From positions 248,001 to 312,000 of the forward strand of contig NZ_BQHR01000001.1 of NCBI RefSeq assembly GCF_021601625.1: a DNA stretch of 64,000 nucleotides, in the 5' to 3' direction. Positions 55,970 through 64,000 of the stretch are shown piece after piece; within the stretch, counting starts at the first letter, position 1; every line of letters starts with the position of its first letter. The position numbers and the translations under genes are program-made. The notes beneath the pieces are model-generated. The model had not been told where the DNA came from. It was given only the letters and a program-made list of their open reading frames with translations, and did not search any database. Origin of the DNA: Pseudomonas paraglycinae (GTDB lineage: Bacteria > Pseudomonadota > Gammaproteobacteria > Pseudomonadales > Pseudomonadaceae).

Positions 55970-56703
55970 TGGCGGGTTGGAATCTGGAGCCTGAGTACAG
56001 TGAACTTGCGCAGCATTTCGGTAGCCTCGAAGCGGTATTTGCCCTTCAGGGCGAGCGCCTGACTCGCGATCCATTGTCCGAAGTCATTCGCGTGCAGCTC
56101 AATGGCGTCAACTATTACGTCAAGCGCTACAGCGGTGCCGGCAAGGGTCTGCGGCGTTATCTGGGCAAGCCCCGGGTGAAGATGGAATGGCAGAACCTCA
56201 AGCGCTTTGCCAAGTGGGGCATTCCCACCGCCGAAGTGGTGGCGTGGGGCCTGGAGCGCAACGGCATGGCCTACGATCGCGGGGCGATGATCACCCGTGA
56301 GCTACCGCGCACCGAAGACCTGTCGGCACTGGCCGAACGCAACGATCCCAAGCTCAAGGATCGCGCCTGGGTCGACGGCGTCAGCCGGCAACTGGCTGGT
56401 TACACCCGGGTCATGCACGACCATCGCTTCACTCATAACGATCTGAAGTGGCGCAACCTGCTGATCGACGATCAGGCGCAGCTGTTTCTGATCGATTGCC
56501 CGAACGGCGATTTCTGGCGCGGCTTCTGGCTCAAGTACCGGATCACCAAGGATCTGGCCTGTCTCGACAAGGTGGCCAAGTATCACCTGTCGAACACCCA
56601 GCGCCTGCGCTTTTACCTGCAATATCGCCGACGTGAACGGCTCAATGCCGCCGACAAGCAACGGATTCGCCACGTGGTGAGATTTTTCGAGGGACGCGAA
56701 TGA
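55969..56703 (+). CDS. wapP: LPS core kinase-like protein WapP
   Basis: This 244-residue InaA/Kdo-kinase-family protein has YYVKRYSGAGKGLRRYLG (Lys pocket), the catalytic loop FTHNDLKWRNLL with the Asp, and LFLIDCPNGDFW as the metal-binding region. All key kinase residues seem present. By synteny with PA5008 it is the second core kinase, adding phosphate to the inner-core heptoses; the exact position is inferred. It overlaps both neighbours by 1-4 bases. Confidence 0.88.
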   Translation: MAGWNLEPEYSELAQHFGSLEAVFALQGERLTRDPLSEVIRVQLNGVNYYVKRYSGAGKGLRRYLGKPRVKMEWQNLKRFAKWGIPTAEVVAWGLERNGMAYDRGAMITRELPRTEDLSALAERNDPKLKDRAWVDGVSRQLAGYTRVMHDHRFTHNDLKWRNLLIDDQAQLFLIDCPNGDFWRGFWLKYRITKDLACLDKVAKYHLSNTQRLRFYLQYRRRERLNAADKQRIRHVVRFFEGRE

Positions 56704-57452
56704 CTGATTTTCTGGCCGCTGAAGATCGTGCGCTGCTGGAGCGCCACGGTCTCGGCACGTTCGATGCGCTGTGGTCCAAGCAACTCGACGCCGTGGATGA
56801 ACCCAACACCGATGGCGGCGGCTGGAGCAGCGTGTTTCGTCTGGAGCTGGAAGGGCATGGCTATTACCTCAAGCGCCAGTGCAATTACCTGACTCGCACC
56901 TTGCACGCGCCATTCGGCGAGCCGACCTTCGCCCGGGAATTTCGCAATATCAGTCGTTACAACAAGCTGGGCATTCCGGCGTTGCAGGCGGCGTTCTTCG
57001 GTGAGCGCAAGGTCAACGGTGAAGTCCGTGCGATCCTGCTGACCCGCGCGCTGGAGGGCTGGGACGATCTCGATTCGCTGTTGCAGCGCTGGTCGGATCT
57101 CGATGCCGCGCAGCAGTCGGCGATTCTCAAGGCTTGCGGCCTGTTGGCGCGTCATCTGCACGGTATGCGTCAGGTGCACGGCTGCTTTTATCCAAAACAC
57201 ATTTTCCTGCGCGCCGAGAGCGATGGCTATCAGGCGCAGTTGATCGACCTGGAAAAGACCCGCCCGTTGCTGTTCGGCATGCGTGACCGGGTCAAGGATC
57301 TGGAACCGCTGCTGCGCCGTGCGCCGGAGTGGAGCGAGGCGCAATTGCGTGAGCTGCTGGCGGCGTATCTCGATCAATCGACGGACAGTTCGCTGGTCGA
57401 CAGCTGGATCACGCGGCTGACCGCGCGGCGCAGTCGCAAGGAGACCCGCTGA
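56700..57452 (+). CDS. wapQ: LPS core kinase-like protein WapQ (lacks canonical catalytic Asp)
   Basis: The 250-residue InaA-type protein keeps the Lys pocket (GYYLKRQCNYLTR) but its catalytic loop reads VHGCFYPKHIFL. Aligned with WaaP's HRDCYICH, the Asp position is Cys, and an extra Lys lies before the second His. The metal-site AQLIDLEKTRP is present. InaA-family proteins generally have this HGCxYPKH loop, so it may be a different catalytic solution or a pseudokinase. By synteny it corresponds to WapQ (PA5007). It overlaps wapP by four bases and the next gene by one. Confidence 0.86.
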   Translation: MTDFLAAEDRALLERHGLGTFDALWSKQLDAVDEPNTDGGGWSSVFRLELEGHGYYLKRQCNYLTRTLHAPFGEPTFAREFRNISRYNKLGIPALQAAFFGERKVNGEVRAILLTRALEGWDDLDSLLQRWSDLDAAQQSAILKACGLLARHLHGMRQVHGCFYPKHIFLRAESDGYQAQLIDLEKTRPLLFGMRDRVKDLEPLLRRAPEWSEAQLRELLAAYLDQSTDSSLVDSWITRLTARRSRKETR

Positions 57453-58903
57453 TGCAGTTGTCCGACTTGAAAAATGCCGGGCGCACGCCGAGTCTGCCGT
57501 TGACGGTTTCGCTCGCGGATGCGGCGGGCGTTGCCGATTTGCAGTTGCTCAGTCTGCTGCGGGTGTTGCCGGGGCAGCGTTACGTCGGTGCCGGTGTGTG
57601 GCGCGGGCGTCCGGTGCTGGCCAAATTGCTGGTCGGCAACAAGGCTGCGCGGCATTTTCAGCGTGAACTGGAAGGTGTGAAACTGCTCGCCGCCCAGGGC
57701 ATGACCACGCCGTTGTTGCTGGCCGACGGCCTGAAGGACGGCGAGGGTGGCTGGCTGCTGTTCGAGCTCCTCGAAGGCGCCGAAAGCCTCGGCGATGCCT
57801 GGAACAAGGTCGAATCCTTGCCGGTGCTGGCCGACGAACAATCGGCGGTGCTGGCCGAAGCGCTTGGCGCCATCGGTCAATTGCACGGCAAAGGCCTGTG
57901 GCAGGAAGACCTGCACCTGGACAACCTGCTGCGCCACGGCGGTCAGCTGTATCTGATCGATGGCGCAGGTATCTGTGCGGAAAACGCCGGCCAGCCTTTG
58001 TCCCGGCAGAAAGTGTTGGAAAACCTCGGAGTGTTCTTCGCCCAGTTGCCCAAGTCGCTCGAGCCGTTCACTGAAGAACTGCTGGTGTATTACCTGCTGA
58101 GCAACAGCGAACACGCGCTGCCGCTGGAAGCCTTGCAAAAGCAGATCGACAAGGTGCGCGCCTGGCGCTTGAAGGATTACCTGATCAAGGCCGGTCGTGA
58201 GTGCACGCTGTTCAGCGTCAAGCGCGGCGCGTTCGGTCTGCGCTCGATTCGTCGTGAGGAAGAGCCCGCGATGTTGCCGGTGCTGGAGCAGGCCGATGCC
58301 TTGCTCGATCAGGGCCATCTGTACAAGACCGGCGGCGCGGCCAGTGTCGGCAAGGTCGAGGTTGCCGGGCGTGCGCTGGTGATCAAGCGTTACAACATCA
58401 AGAATTTTGCCCATTGGCTCAAGCGCTTCTGGCGTCCAAGCCGCGCCTGGCATTCCTGGCGCGAAGGCAATCGTCTGGCCTTCCTCGGCATCGCCACGCC
58501 AAAACCGTTGGCGGTGCTGGAAACCCGTTTTCTCTGGCTGCGCAGCAAGGCCTATCTGATCACCGAACATCTGGCCGGGCCGGACATCATCGAGCGCTTT
58601 GCGCCGTACGTTGAAAACGGTGCGGCGCCGGAAAGCGAGTTGCAGGCGCTGGATCAGCTGTTTGCGCGGTTGATCGCCGAACGCATCAGCCATGGCGACT
58701 TCAAGGGGCATAACCTGTTCTGGCAGGAAGATCGCTGGGCGCTGATAGATCTGGATTCGATGTGTCAGCACGGCTCGTTGGGCAGCTTCGCTCCGGCCTA
58801 TGCCCGGGATCGTGCGCGCTTCATGCGCAACTGGCCTGAGAGCAGCGCGCTGTATCAGGTGATTGATCAGCGGTTGCCCAAAGATGTAGCGGGCACCGCG
58901 TGA
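57452..58903 (+). CDS. Tandem kinase-like protein of the LPS core operon
   Basis: This 483-residue protein carries two kinase-like halves. The first (about residues 40-230) has VLAKLLVGNKAARHFQREL, the loop LWQEDLHLDNLL and LYLIDGAGICAE. The second (about 290-470) has LVIKRYNIKNFAHWLKRF, the loop ISHGDFKGHNLFW and WALIDLDSM. Both halves look catalytically equipped. It matches PA5006 in position and size; its substrate is not established to my knowledge. It overlaps wapQ by one base and is the last of the tightly coupled kinase genes before a 159-base gap. Confidence 0.85.
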   Translation: MQLSDLKNAGRTPSLPLTVSLADAAGVADLQLLSLLRVLPGQRYVGAGVWRGRPVLAKLLVGNKAARHFQRELEGVKLLAAQGMTTPLLLADGLKDGEGGWLLFELLEGAESLGDAWNKVESLPVLADEQSAVLAEALGAIGQLHGKGLWQEDLHLDNLLRHGGQLYLIDGAGICAENAGQPLSRQKVLENLGVFFAQLPKSLEPFTEELLVYYLLSNSEHALPLEALQKQIDKVRAWRLKDYLIKAGRECTLFSVKRGAFGLRSIRREEEPAMLPVLEQADALLDQGHLYKTGGAASVGKVEVAGRALVIKRYNIKNFAHWLKRFWRPSRAWHSWREGNRLAFLGIATPKPLAVLETRFLWLRSKAYLITEHLAGPDIIERFAPYVENGAAPESELQALDQLFARLIAERISHGDFKGHNLFWQEDRWALIDLDSMCQHGSLGSFAPAYARDRARFMRNWPESSALYQVIDQRLPKDVAGTA

Positions 58904-59062
58904 TTGTTTTCGCCAGCGCGTAAGACATTTCTGCAGTTGGATCCGGGTGAGGCATGTGGCGACAAATCCTTGTGACTTGTCCTACGGCCTTCCCGGAACC
59001 CATGAACTGCCCCTCGCAAAACCCCGATGCTAGTTTGCCCCGACGTTCCCGGAGGGCAAATC

Positions 59063-59398
59063 TTGAGCATCAAAAACGCTATCACTATCGGCGCATTTTC
59101 CCTGGCACTGTCCGGCTGCGGCACCGCCGTTACGGTGCTGCAGGACGATGAAGACGCCACGCGCGGCCTGCGTAAACAGAAGACCTACTGTCAGTCGATT
59201 CCGCGTATCTACAGCGGACTCGCCCACGATTTCTGCCTGCTGCACGCGCCGCCCGATCCTACCGGCATTCTGGTGCCGGTTGTCCTGCTCGATCTGACCC
59301 TGTCCGGTGTGTTCGATACGGCTTTTCTGCCGTACACGATCTATCGCCAGACGGTGGACGGGAATATCAGTGTTTATTGGCGACCAGGCCGTGGATAG
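59063..59398 (+). CDS. Small YceK/YidQ-like lipoprotein
   Basis: The 111-residue product has a lipoprotein signal with lipobox LSGC (lipidated Cys at about residue 19). A short Cys-containing mature region (KTYCQSIPRIYSGLAHDFCL) and a hydrophobic LVPVVLLDLTLSGVFDTAFL segment follow, as in the YceK/YidQ family of unknown function. The start is TTG at 59063, seven bases after a perfect GGAGG; the in-frame ATG at 59027 would put 12 extra residues before the signal. It has its own upstream gap, so may be expressed separately from the kinases. Confidence 0.75.
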   Translation: MSIKNAITIGAFSLALSGCGTAVTVLQDDEDATRGLRKQKTYCQSIPRIYSGLAHDFCLLHAPPDPTGILVPVVLLDLTLSGVFDTAFLPYTIYRQTVDGNISVYWRPGRG

Positions 59399-59472
59399 GC
59401 CGATGGACAAGGGTTCAGTAGGTTGAACGACATGGGGCAATTCGCACAGGGTCATTCCCGCCACGTTTACGC

Positions 59473-59541
59473 TATAATCCCGCCCTTTAGCTGTCTCTCG
59501 CCCGGTGCGAGGGCACATCATTTTTCAAGGCGCATCGCGCC
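59473..59541 (+). promoter_or_regulatory. Promoter and structured leader of the carbamoyltransferase gene
   Basis: A consensus -10 box TATAAT lies at 59473-59478, but no good -35 is seen at the usual distance. Downstream are two small hairpins, CTCGC/GCGAG (59497-59511) and GGCGC/GCGCC (59529-59541), then AAAGAGG before the GTG start at 59571. The implied leader is about 85 nucleotides long. Promoter activity is inferred. Confidence 0.5.
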
Positions 59542-59570
59542 TGAATGCAGACTAAAGAGGCTAGACCCCT

Positions 59571-61328
59571 GTGGCATTGACGATTCTTGGCCTGTCCGGC
59601 GCCCTTAGCCATGATCCTTCCGCAGCCTTGTACATCGACGGCAAGCTGGTCGCGGCGGCTGAGGAAGAGCGCTTCGTACGCGATAAACATGCAAAGAACC
59701 GCATGCCCTACGAATCGGCGAAGTTCTGCCTGGAGCAGGCAGGCATCAAGCCTTCCGACGTTGACGTGGTCGCGATTCCGTTCGCCCCGATCAGCATTTT
59801 CGGCAAGGCTCGCTGGCAGTACGCCAAGCGTTACTGGTACGCCCCGGACCGCGCACTCGACGCGATCCTGATGGGCAACCGTCGCTACAAGCGCTATCGC
59901 AACAAGATTGTCTGGTGCCTGGAGCAACTGGGCTTCGATCCGAAGAAAATCAAGATCGAACCGGTTGAACACCACCTGGCCCACGCTTCCAGCGCCTATC
60001 ACTGCTCGGGTTTCAAAGAGAAAACCGCGATCCTCGGCATCGACGGCAAGGGCGAGTACGCCACGACCTTCTTCGGTTACGGCGAAAACGGCAAGATCCA
60101 CAAGATCAAGGAATTCTTCGATCCGGACTCCCTCGGCGGCCTGTACGGTGCGATCACCGAGTTCCTCGGTTTCGACATGCTGGACGGCGAGTTCAAGGTC
60201 ATGGGCATGGCGCCGTACGGCGACGCCAGCAAATACGATTTCTCGCGCCTGGCTTCGTTCGAGAACGGCGAGCTGGTGATCAACACCGACTACGCCAACG
60301 TGATCGGCTTGCGTCGCTATAAAGAGAAGGGCAAGGGTTACTACTTCTCGCCGAAGCTGATCGAGTGGCTGGGTCCGAAGCGCGAAGGCGACATCGCCGA
60401 CGAGCCGTACATCCACTACGCCGCCAGCATCCAGGCACTGTTCGAAAAAATCGCGCTGCAGATGATCGACTACTACCTGGGCGACGTGCTCAAGGAAACC
60501 GGCAAGCTGGCCTACGCCGGCGGCTGTGCGTTGAACGTCAAGCTCAACCAGAAAATCATCGCCCGCGACGACGTCAAGGAACTGTTCGTACAGCCTGCCT
60601 CCGGCGATGCCGGCACTGCAGTCGGCGCAGCGGCCTATGTGTCCAACGCCCGTGGCGTGCCGGTCGAGAAGATGGAACACGTCTACCTCGGCCCGTCGTA
60701 CAGCAATGAAGACGTGATCGCCGCGTGCGCCCGTCACGAGAACAAGCCGACCTGGCGCAAGCTCGACAACATGCCGGAGCAGATCGCCAAAATCATGGTC
60801 GATGGCAACCCGGTGGCCTGGTTCCAGGGCCGCATGGAGTTCGGTCCGCGCGCACTGGGTGGTCGTTCGATCATCGGTTGCCCGAGCGTGGCTGGCGTGG
60901 CTGACCGCATCAACCACCAGATCAAGTTCCGCGAGCGCTGGAGGCCTTTCTGCCCGTCGATGCTCGACACCGTTGCGCCACAGATGATCAAGATCGATCA
61001 CCCGGCGCCGTTCATGACCTTCACCTTCGAAGTGGCTGAAGAGTGGAAAACCCGCGTGCCGGAAGTCGTCCACGAAGACGGTACTTCCCGGGCCCAGGTG
61101 CTCAAGCGCGAATACAACCCGCGCTACTACGACATGATGAAGGCGCTGGAAGTGCTGACCGGCAACGGCGTTTCCCTGAACACTTCGCTCAACCGCCGTG
61201 GTGAACCGATGATCTGCTCGCCGACCGACGCCCTGAACATGTTCTTCGGCTCGGATCTGCAATACCTGATCATGGAAGACATCCTGGTGGTCAAAGAAGG
61301 CGCAAACGCTTATGACACGCTCGGCTGA
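59571..61328 (+). CDS. wapO: Carbamoyltransferase of the LPS inner core (WapO-like)
   Basis: This 585-residue NodU/CmcH-family carbamoyltransferase has an N-terminal Kae1-like ATPase fold (GLSGALSHDPSAALYIDGKL, HHLAHASSAYHCSG, LGIDGKGEYATTFFGYG) and a C-terminal domain with AWFQGRMEFGPRALGGRSI. Such enzymes move the carbamoyl group from carbamoyl phosphate via ATP onto a hydroxyl. In P. aeruginosa a carbamoyl group decorates heptose II, and the homologue at this position is WapO (PA5005). It starts with GTG at 59571, about ten bases after AAAGAGG, and overlaps the next gene by 17 bases. Confidence 0.9.
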   Translation: MALTILGLSGALSHDPSAALYIDGKLVAAAEEERFVRDKHAKNRMPYESAKFCLEQAGIKPSDVDVVAIPFAPISIFGKARWQYAKRYWYAPDRALDAILMGNRRYKRYRNKIVWCLEQLGFDPKKIKIEPVEHHLAHASSAYHCSGFKEKTAILGIDGKGEYATTFFGYGENGKIHKIKEFFDPDSLGGLYGAITEFLGFDMLDGEFKVMGMAPYGDASKYDFSRLASFENGELVINTDYANVIGLRRYKEKGKGYYFSPKLIEWLGPKREGDIADEPYIHYAASIQALFEKIALQMIDYYLGDVLKETGKLAYAGGCALNVKLNQKIIARDDVKELFVQPASGDAGTAVGAAAYVSNARGVPVEKMEHVYLGPSYSNEDVIAACARHENKPTWRKLDNMPEQIAKIMVDGNPVAWFQGRMEFGPRALGGRSIIGCPSVAGVADRINHQIKFRERWRPFCPSMLDTVAPQMIKIDHPAPFMTFTFEVAEEWKTRVPEVVHEDGTSRAQVLKREYNPRYYDMMKALEVLTGNGVSLNTSLNRRGEPMICSPTDALNMFFGSDLQYLIMEDILVVKEGANAYDTLG

Positions 61329-62442
61329 ACGCCATGTGCTGCAGTTCTGTCACGGCTATGACGGGCCGTTCCTCGACTGCGCACGGCAATACGCCAGCCT
61401 GTTTGCGGGCACCGGTTATCGGGTCACCACGGTCTTTCTGACCGGGGCCGCCGATAGCGAGGTGGCCGCAGCCTGCGCCTCCGATGAAGTGTTGTTCATG
61501 GAATACAGCTCCAAGGCCATTCGTGGCCTGAAGCTGGGCGCCATCGGCGATCTGCGCAAGATCGCCGCTTCACGCAATTTCAGTTTCTGCATCGCCCATC
61601 GCTTCAAGCCGATCTACATCGCCTTGCTCGGCACTTCGCTGCCGGTGATTGGCGTGCATCACGCGTTTGGCGATTACAAACGCGGCTCGCGCAAACTTTT
61701 TGCGCAGATTTTCCGCAAGCGTTTGAGCCTGCTCGGCGTGTCCGATGCAGTGCGCGACGACATGCGCCGTTGCCTGCCGAAATGGCCGGCGGCGCGCATC
61801 CAGACCCTCTACAACCGCATCGATGTCTCGGCGTTGCAGATGAGTCAGGTGTCGGCCCGTGAAGCCCGCGAGACCCTCGGTCTGTCAGCGGATGCGTTCA
61901 TTGTCGGCAACGTCGGTCGTCTGCACCCGGACAAGGATCAGGCCACGCTGCTGCACGGTTTTGCTGCGGCATTGCCCGGTCTGCCGGCCAACAGCCAACT
62001 GGTGATTCTCGGCAAAGGGCGTCTGGAACAAGACCTCAAGGAACTGGCCCGTGAACTGGGCATCGGTGATCGCGTGTTGTTCCTCGGCCAGGTGCCGGAC
62101 GCGCGCAATTATTTCCGCGCATTCGATGTGTTTGCCTTGAGCTCCGACCACGAACCGTTTGGCATGGTGCTGCTGGAGGCCATGGCCGCCGGCGTGCCGT
62201 TGCTGGCCACGGCGTGTGGCGGGGCGAAGGAAGTGGTCGAAGGCGTGGGCATTCTGTTCCCGCTGGGTGACGCCGAGCATCTGGCCCAGGGTCTGAAACA
62301 TCTGGCCGGCATGGACGAGCAGCAGCGTCGTCAATGCGCCGAAATGATGGTCGATCGTCTGCGCGAGCGCTTCTCCGACCGAGCTGTACGCGACACCTTC
62401 TGGCATTTGCCGCAAGTTACCGATCTGGCACCGAGGGGCTGA
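61312..62442 (+). CDS. wapH: LPS core glycosyltransferase WapH
   Basis: The 376-residue GT4-family enzyme has VLQFCHGYDGPFLDCARQYA at the N-terminus, the acceptor-side NVGRLHPDKDQATLLHGF, and the E-x7-E donor motif in EPFGMVLLEAMAAGVPLL. By synteny with PA5004 (WapH) it adds an outer-core sugar. Its start lies 17 bases inside the carbamoyltransferase gene, and its stop overlaps the next start (TGATG). The sugar and linkage are inferred from the Pseudomonas assignment, not seen. Confidence 0.87.
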   Translation: MTRSAERHVLQFCHGYDGPFLDCARQYASLFAGTGYRVTTVFLTGAADSEVAAACASDEVLFMEYSSKAIRGLKLGAIGDLRKIAASRNFSFCIAHRFKPIYIALLGTSLPVIGVHHAFGDYKRGSRKLFAQIFRKRLSLLGVSDAVRDDMRRCLPKWPAARIQTLYNRIDVSALQMSQVSAREARETLGLSADAFIVGNVGRLHPDKDQATLLHGFAAALPGLPANSQLVILGKGRLEQDLKELARELGIGDRVLFLGQVPDARNYFRAFDVFALSSDHEPFGMVLLEAMAAGVPLLATACGGAKEVVEGVGILFPLGDAEHLAQGLKHLAGMDEQQRRQCAEMMVDRLRERFSDRAVRDTFWHLPQVTDLAPRG

Positions 62443-63338
62443 TGCTCAACCGATTTCAAGGCTGGCGCGAACGTGGCTGGTCGCCCGTTGACGCCTCAAC
62501 TTATGCACAGGCCTGGCAGCGTTTCGGCGGCAGCGTCGCGACTCATCCCATGGTGGTCGAGCGTCTGGCGGATCTGGCCGGCATCCCGGTGCGTTATCTG
62601 GCCTGGGAGCAGCGGGGCGACGTCAAAGCCGCGATCCCGACCTGGGGCCGCGACTTGGCCTTGTCCAAGGACGTGCTCAAGCGCAGCGGCAAGAAAGGCT
62701 TGTTCGACCTCGGCAACGCCGAGCTGATCCTGCCGGCCGCCGTCGATGCCCAGGCCCCGCTGCGCCATCGCGGACGCTACTTGTCGGCGCTCAACGAAAA
62801 CCGCTTCAGCGGCCTCAAGTTGCAGACCGAACAACTGGCCATGGCCCGTACCCCCGAAGAACTGTCGAAGAAGTTTCGCTACAACCAGCGCCGTGAACTG
62901 CGCCTGCTGGAAGAGGCGGGCGGTGTGGTGCGGCCGGTCAGCGACTTCTCGAGTGCGGAACTGGCAGCAATCTACTGCGACTTGTTTCAGCGTCGCTGGG
63001 GTTTTCCGGCCACTGGCGCGGCACGCATGGCCGAAGTCATCGAATTGCTGCGCGAATTGTTGATCGGCTCGGTGATCTTCCTCAACGACGCGCCGATTGC
63101 CATTCAACTGGTGTATCGCGTTGAAGCCCCGGAGTGGATCAGCGTCGAATACATCAACGGCGGCGTCGACCCTGAAACCCGCGAATTCAGCCCTGGCAGC
63201 GTCCTGAGTTTCCTCAATACGCAAAGTGCCTGGGAGCATGCGCGGGCACTGGACAAGCCGCTGCGCTTTTCCTTCGGTCGTGCCGACCGTGAATACAAGG
63301 ATCGCTGGTGCAATCCTGTGCCGGTCTTCACCGTATGA
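62442..63338 (+). CDS. Mig-14-family protein
   Basis: The 298-residue product resembles Mig-14, a GNAT-fold inner-membrane-associated protein linked to antimicrobial peptide resistance in Salmonella and Pseudomonas. The core KKFRYNQRRELRLLEEAGGV and the C-terminal FSFGRADREYKDRWC are the strongest signatures. ATG at 62442 overlaps the wapH stop; the upstream frame from 62334 is wapH antiframe. Position matches PA5003. Its biochemical activity is not established; placement in the core operon suggests an LPS-related role. Confidence 0.82.
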   Translation: MLNRFQGWRERGWSPVDASTYAQAWQRFGGSVATHPMVVERLADLAGIPVRYLAWEQRGDVKAAIPTWGRDLALSKDVLKRSGKKGLFDLGNAELILPAAVDAQAPLRHRGRYLSALNENRFSGLKLQTEQLAMARTPEELSKKFRYNQRRELRLLEEAGGVVRPVSDFSSAELAAIYCDLFQRRWGFPATGAARMAEVIELLRELLIGSVIFLNDAPIAIQLVYRVEAPEWISVEYINGGVDPETREFSPGSVLSFLNTQSAWEHARALDKPLRFSFGRADREYKDRWCNPVPVFTV

Positions 63339-64000
63339 GTCAGCCCATGAGCCGCAAACAGCAATTGCTCAAGCGCCACCGGCGCAATAAACGCATCGGC
63401 CTGTTGATCGCACTGGTCGTGTTGATCGCTCTCGGTGTGCTGGTGGCCTGGTGGTTGCCGCTGGTGCTGGCAGTGGTTGGCTGGATCGCTCACGAAGCGT
63501 GGTTCGCCGATCACCTGTTCTATTCGCCGAAAGACGATTACCAATACAGCTTTCCGCCGTTTACCCCGCAGCCAAAAGTGCATTTGAACGGCGAGCAATT
63601 GCGCCTCGACGAAGGCGTGATGCTGATGGACGACGCTACGCTGATCCTCGCGGTGAATGTCAAAAGCAGCTTTCTGGGACGCTTCTTCGATCCTCGGGTC
63701 GAGTTGGCCGGGGGCACCCATCCCGATGCGCAGACGTTCGAACGTGGCGTCAACGGTCTGCGTTATCTGAACCTCAGCGGGCAGGCGCAGGCCTTGTCGC
63801 AAGGCCAGTTGCGTCTGCGCGGGCGCTTTTGCCGGGTCTCCGGCGAGCCGGTGCTGTGGGCACTGGAGCAGCCGGACTACCGCCAGCAGCGGGTGATGGT
63901 CATCGCCCCTCACGCCGACGATGCGGAACTCGCCGCCTACGGTCTGTACAGCCAGGCCAGTGAAGCCTGGATCGTGACGCTGACCGCCGGCGAGATCGAA
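63335..64000 (+). CDS. dnpA: PIG-L family de-N-acetylase DnpA (partial, runs off right edge)
   Basis: The frame opens at ATG 63335, overlapping the Mig-14 gene stop by four bases, and continues to the window end: 222 codons are visible. A basic start precedes a long hydrophobic segment (about residues 20-55). The PIG-L metal motif then appears near residue 191 as APHADDAELAAYG (PHxDD). In P. aeruginosa the homologue DnpA (PA5002) is a predicted LPS/UDP-sugar de-N-acetylase affecting antibiotic tolerance. The C-terminal catalytic half lies outside the window. Confidence 0.85.
   Translation, partial: MSQPMSRKQQLLKRHRRNKRIGLLIALVVLIALGVLVAWWLPLVLAVVGWIAHEAWFADHLFYSPKDDYQYSFPPFTPQPKVHLNGEQLRLDEGVMLMDDATLILAVNVKSSFLGRFFDPRVELAGGTHPDAQTFERGVNGLRYLNLSGQAQALSQGQLRLRGRFCRVSGEPVLWALEQPDYRQQRVMVIAPHADDAELAAYGLYSQASEAWIVTLTAGEIE

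Overview
The window reads as part of a chromosome from the Pseudomonas fluorescens group. It is GC-rich with dense, often overlapping genes. From roughly 18.6 kb rightward the gene order follows what I recall of the P. aeruginosa PA5002-PA5023 interval (selO, mscK, nhaP2, an acyl-CoA dehydrogenase, rlmJ, msrA, dipA, aceF/aceE, glnE, waaF-waaC-waaG-waaP, core kinases, carbamoyltransferase, wapH, mig-14, dnpA), with several insertions. The species call is inference from gene content and synteny. No tRNA, rRNA or CRISPR was seen.

Region 1 (1-11121, all minus strand) is an aryl-polyene-type operon. From its promoter end it encodes a ketoacyl-synthase-like chain-length factor, a membrane acyltransferase, two acyl carrier proteins, a small membrane protein, an acyl-activating ligase fused to a hot-dog dehydratase, a family 2 glycosyltransferase, an LpxL-like acyltransferase, an aromatic amino acid ammonia-lyase, a hot-dog thioesterase, a LolA-like periplasmic carrier, an MMPL exporter and the start of an antiporter-like membrane protein. 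Almost every junction overlaps by 4-25 bases, so this is one translationally coupled unit. The catalytic ketosynthase and ketoreductase are not in the window.

Region 2 (11.1-25.4 kb) holds an orphan ParA ATPase, trxC, a HigB/HigA toxin-antitoxin pair with two palindromic operators, selO, mscK, nhaP2, and two chemoreceptors flanking a small coiled-coil/ZapA-like gene pair. Region 3 (25.4-33.3 kb) holds an acyl-CoA dehydrogenase and the divergent proline-use genes putA and putP, whose shared 456-base gap carries seven GTTGCA/TGCAAC PutA-type sites.

Region 4 (33.3-37.6 kb) is accessory: an orphan type VI secretion vgrG, a DUF4123 adaptor with no recognisable effector after it, a structured repeat-rich leader with a small orphan gene, and an AT-richer Tai4-like immunity gene. 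Three copies of a 160-190 base inverted-repeat element lie at 20.5, 25.2 and 36.9 kb.

Region 5 (37.6-52 kb) is core metabolism and signalling: rlmJ, msrA, the c-di-GMP phosphodiesterase gene dipA, a PhoD-like phosphatase, aceF and aceE (pyruvate dehydrogenase; paired operator-like palindromes upstream) and glnE.

Region 6 (51.9-64 kb) is the LPS inner-core operon: heptosyltransferases WaaF and WaaC, glycosyltransferase WaaG, five kinase-like folds in four genes (WaaP, WapP, WapQ and a tandem protein), a small lipoprotein, a carbamoyltransferase, WapH, a Mig-14-type protein and the start of a PIG-L de-N-acetylase that runs off the right edge.
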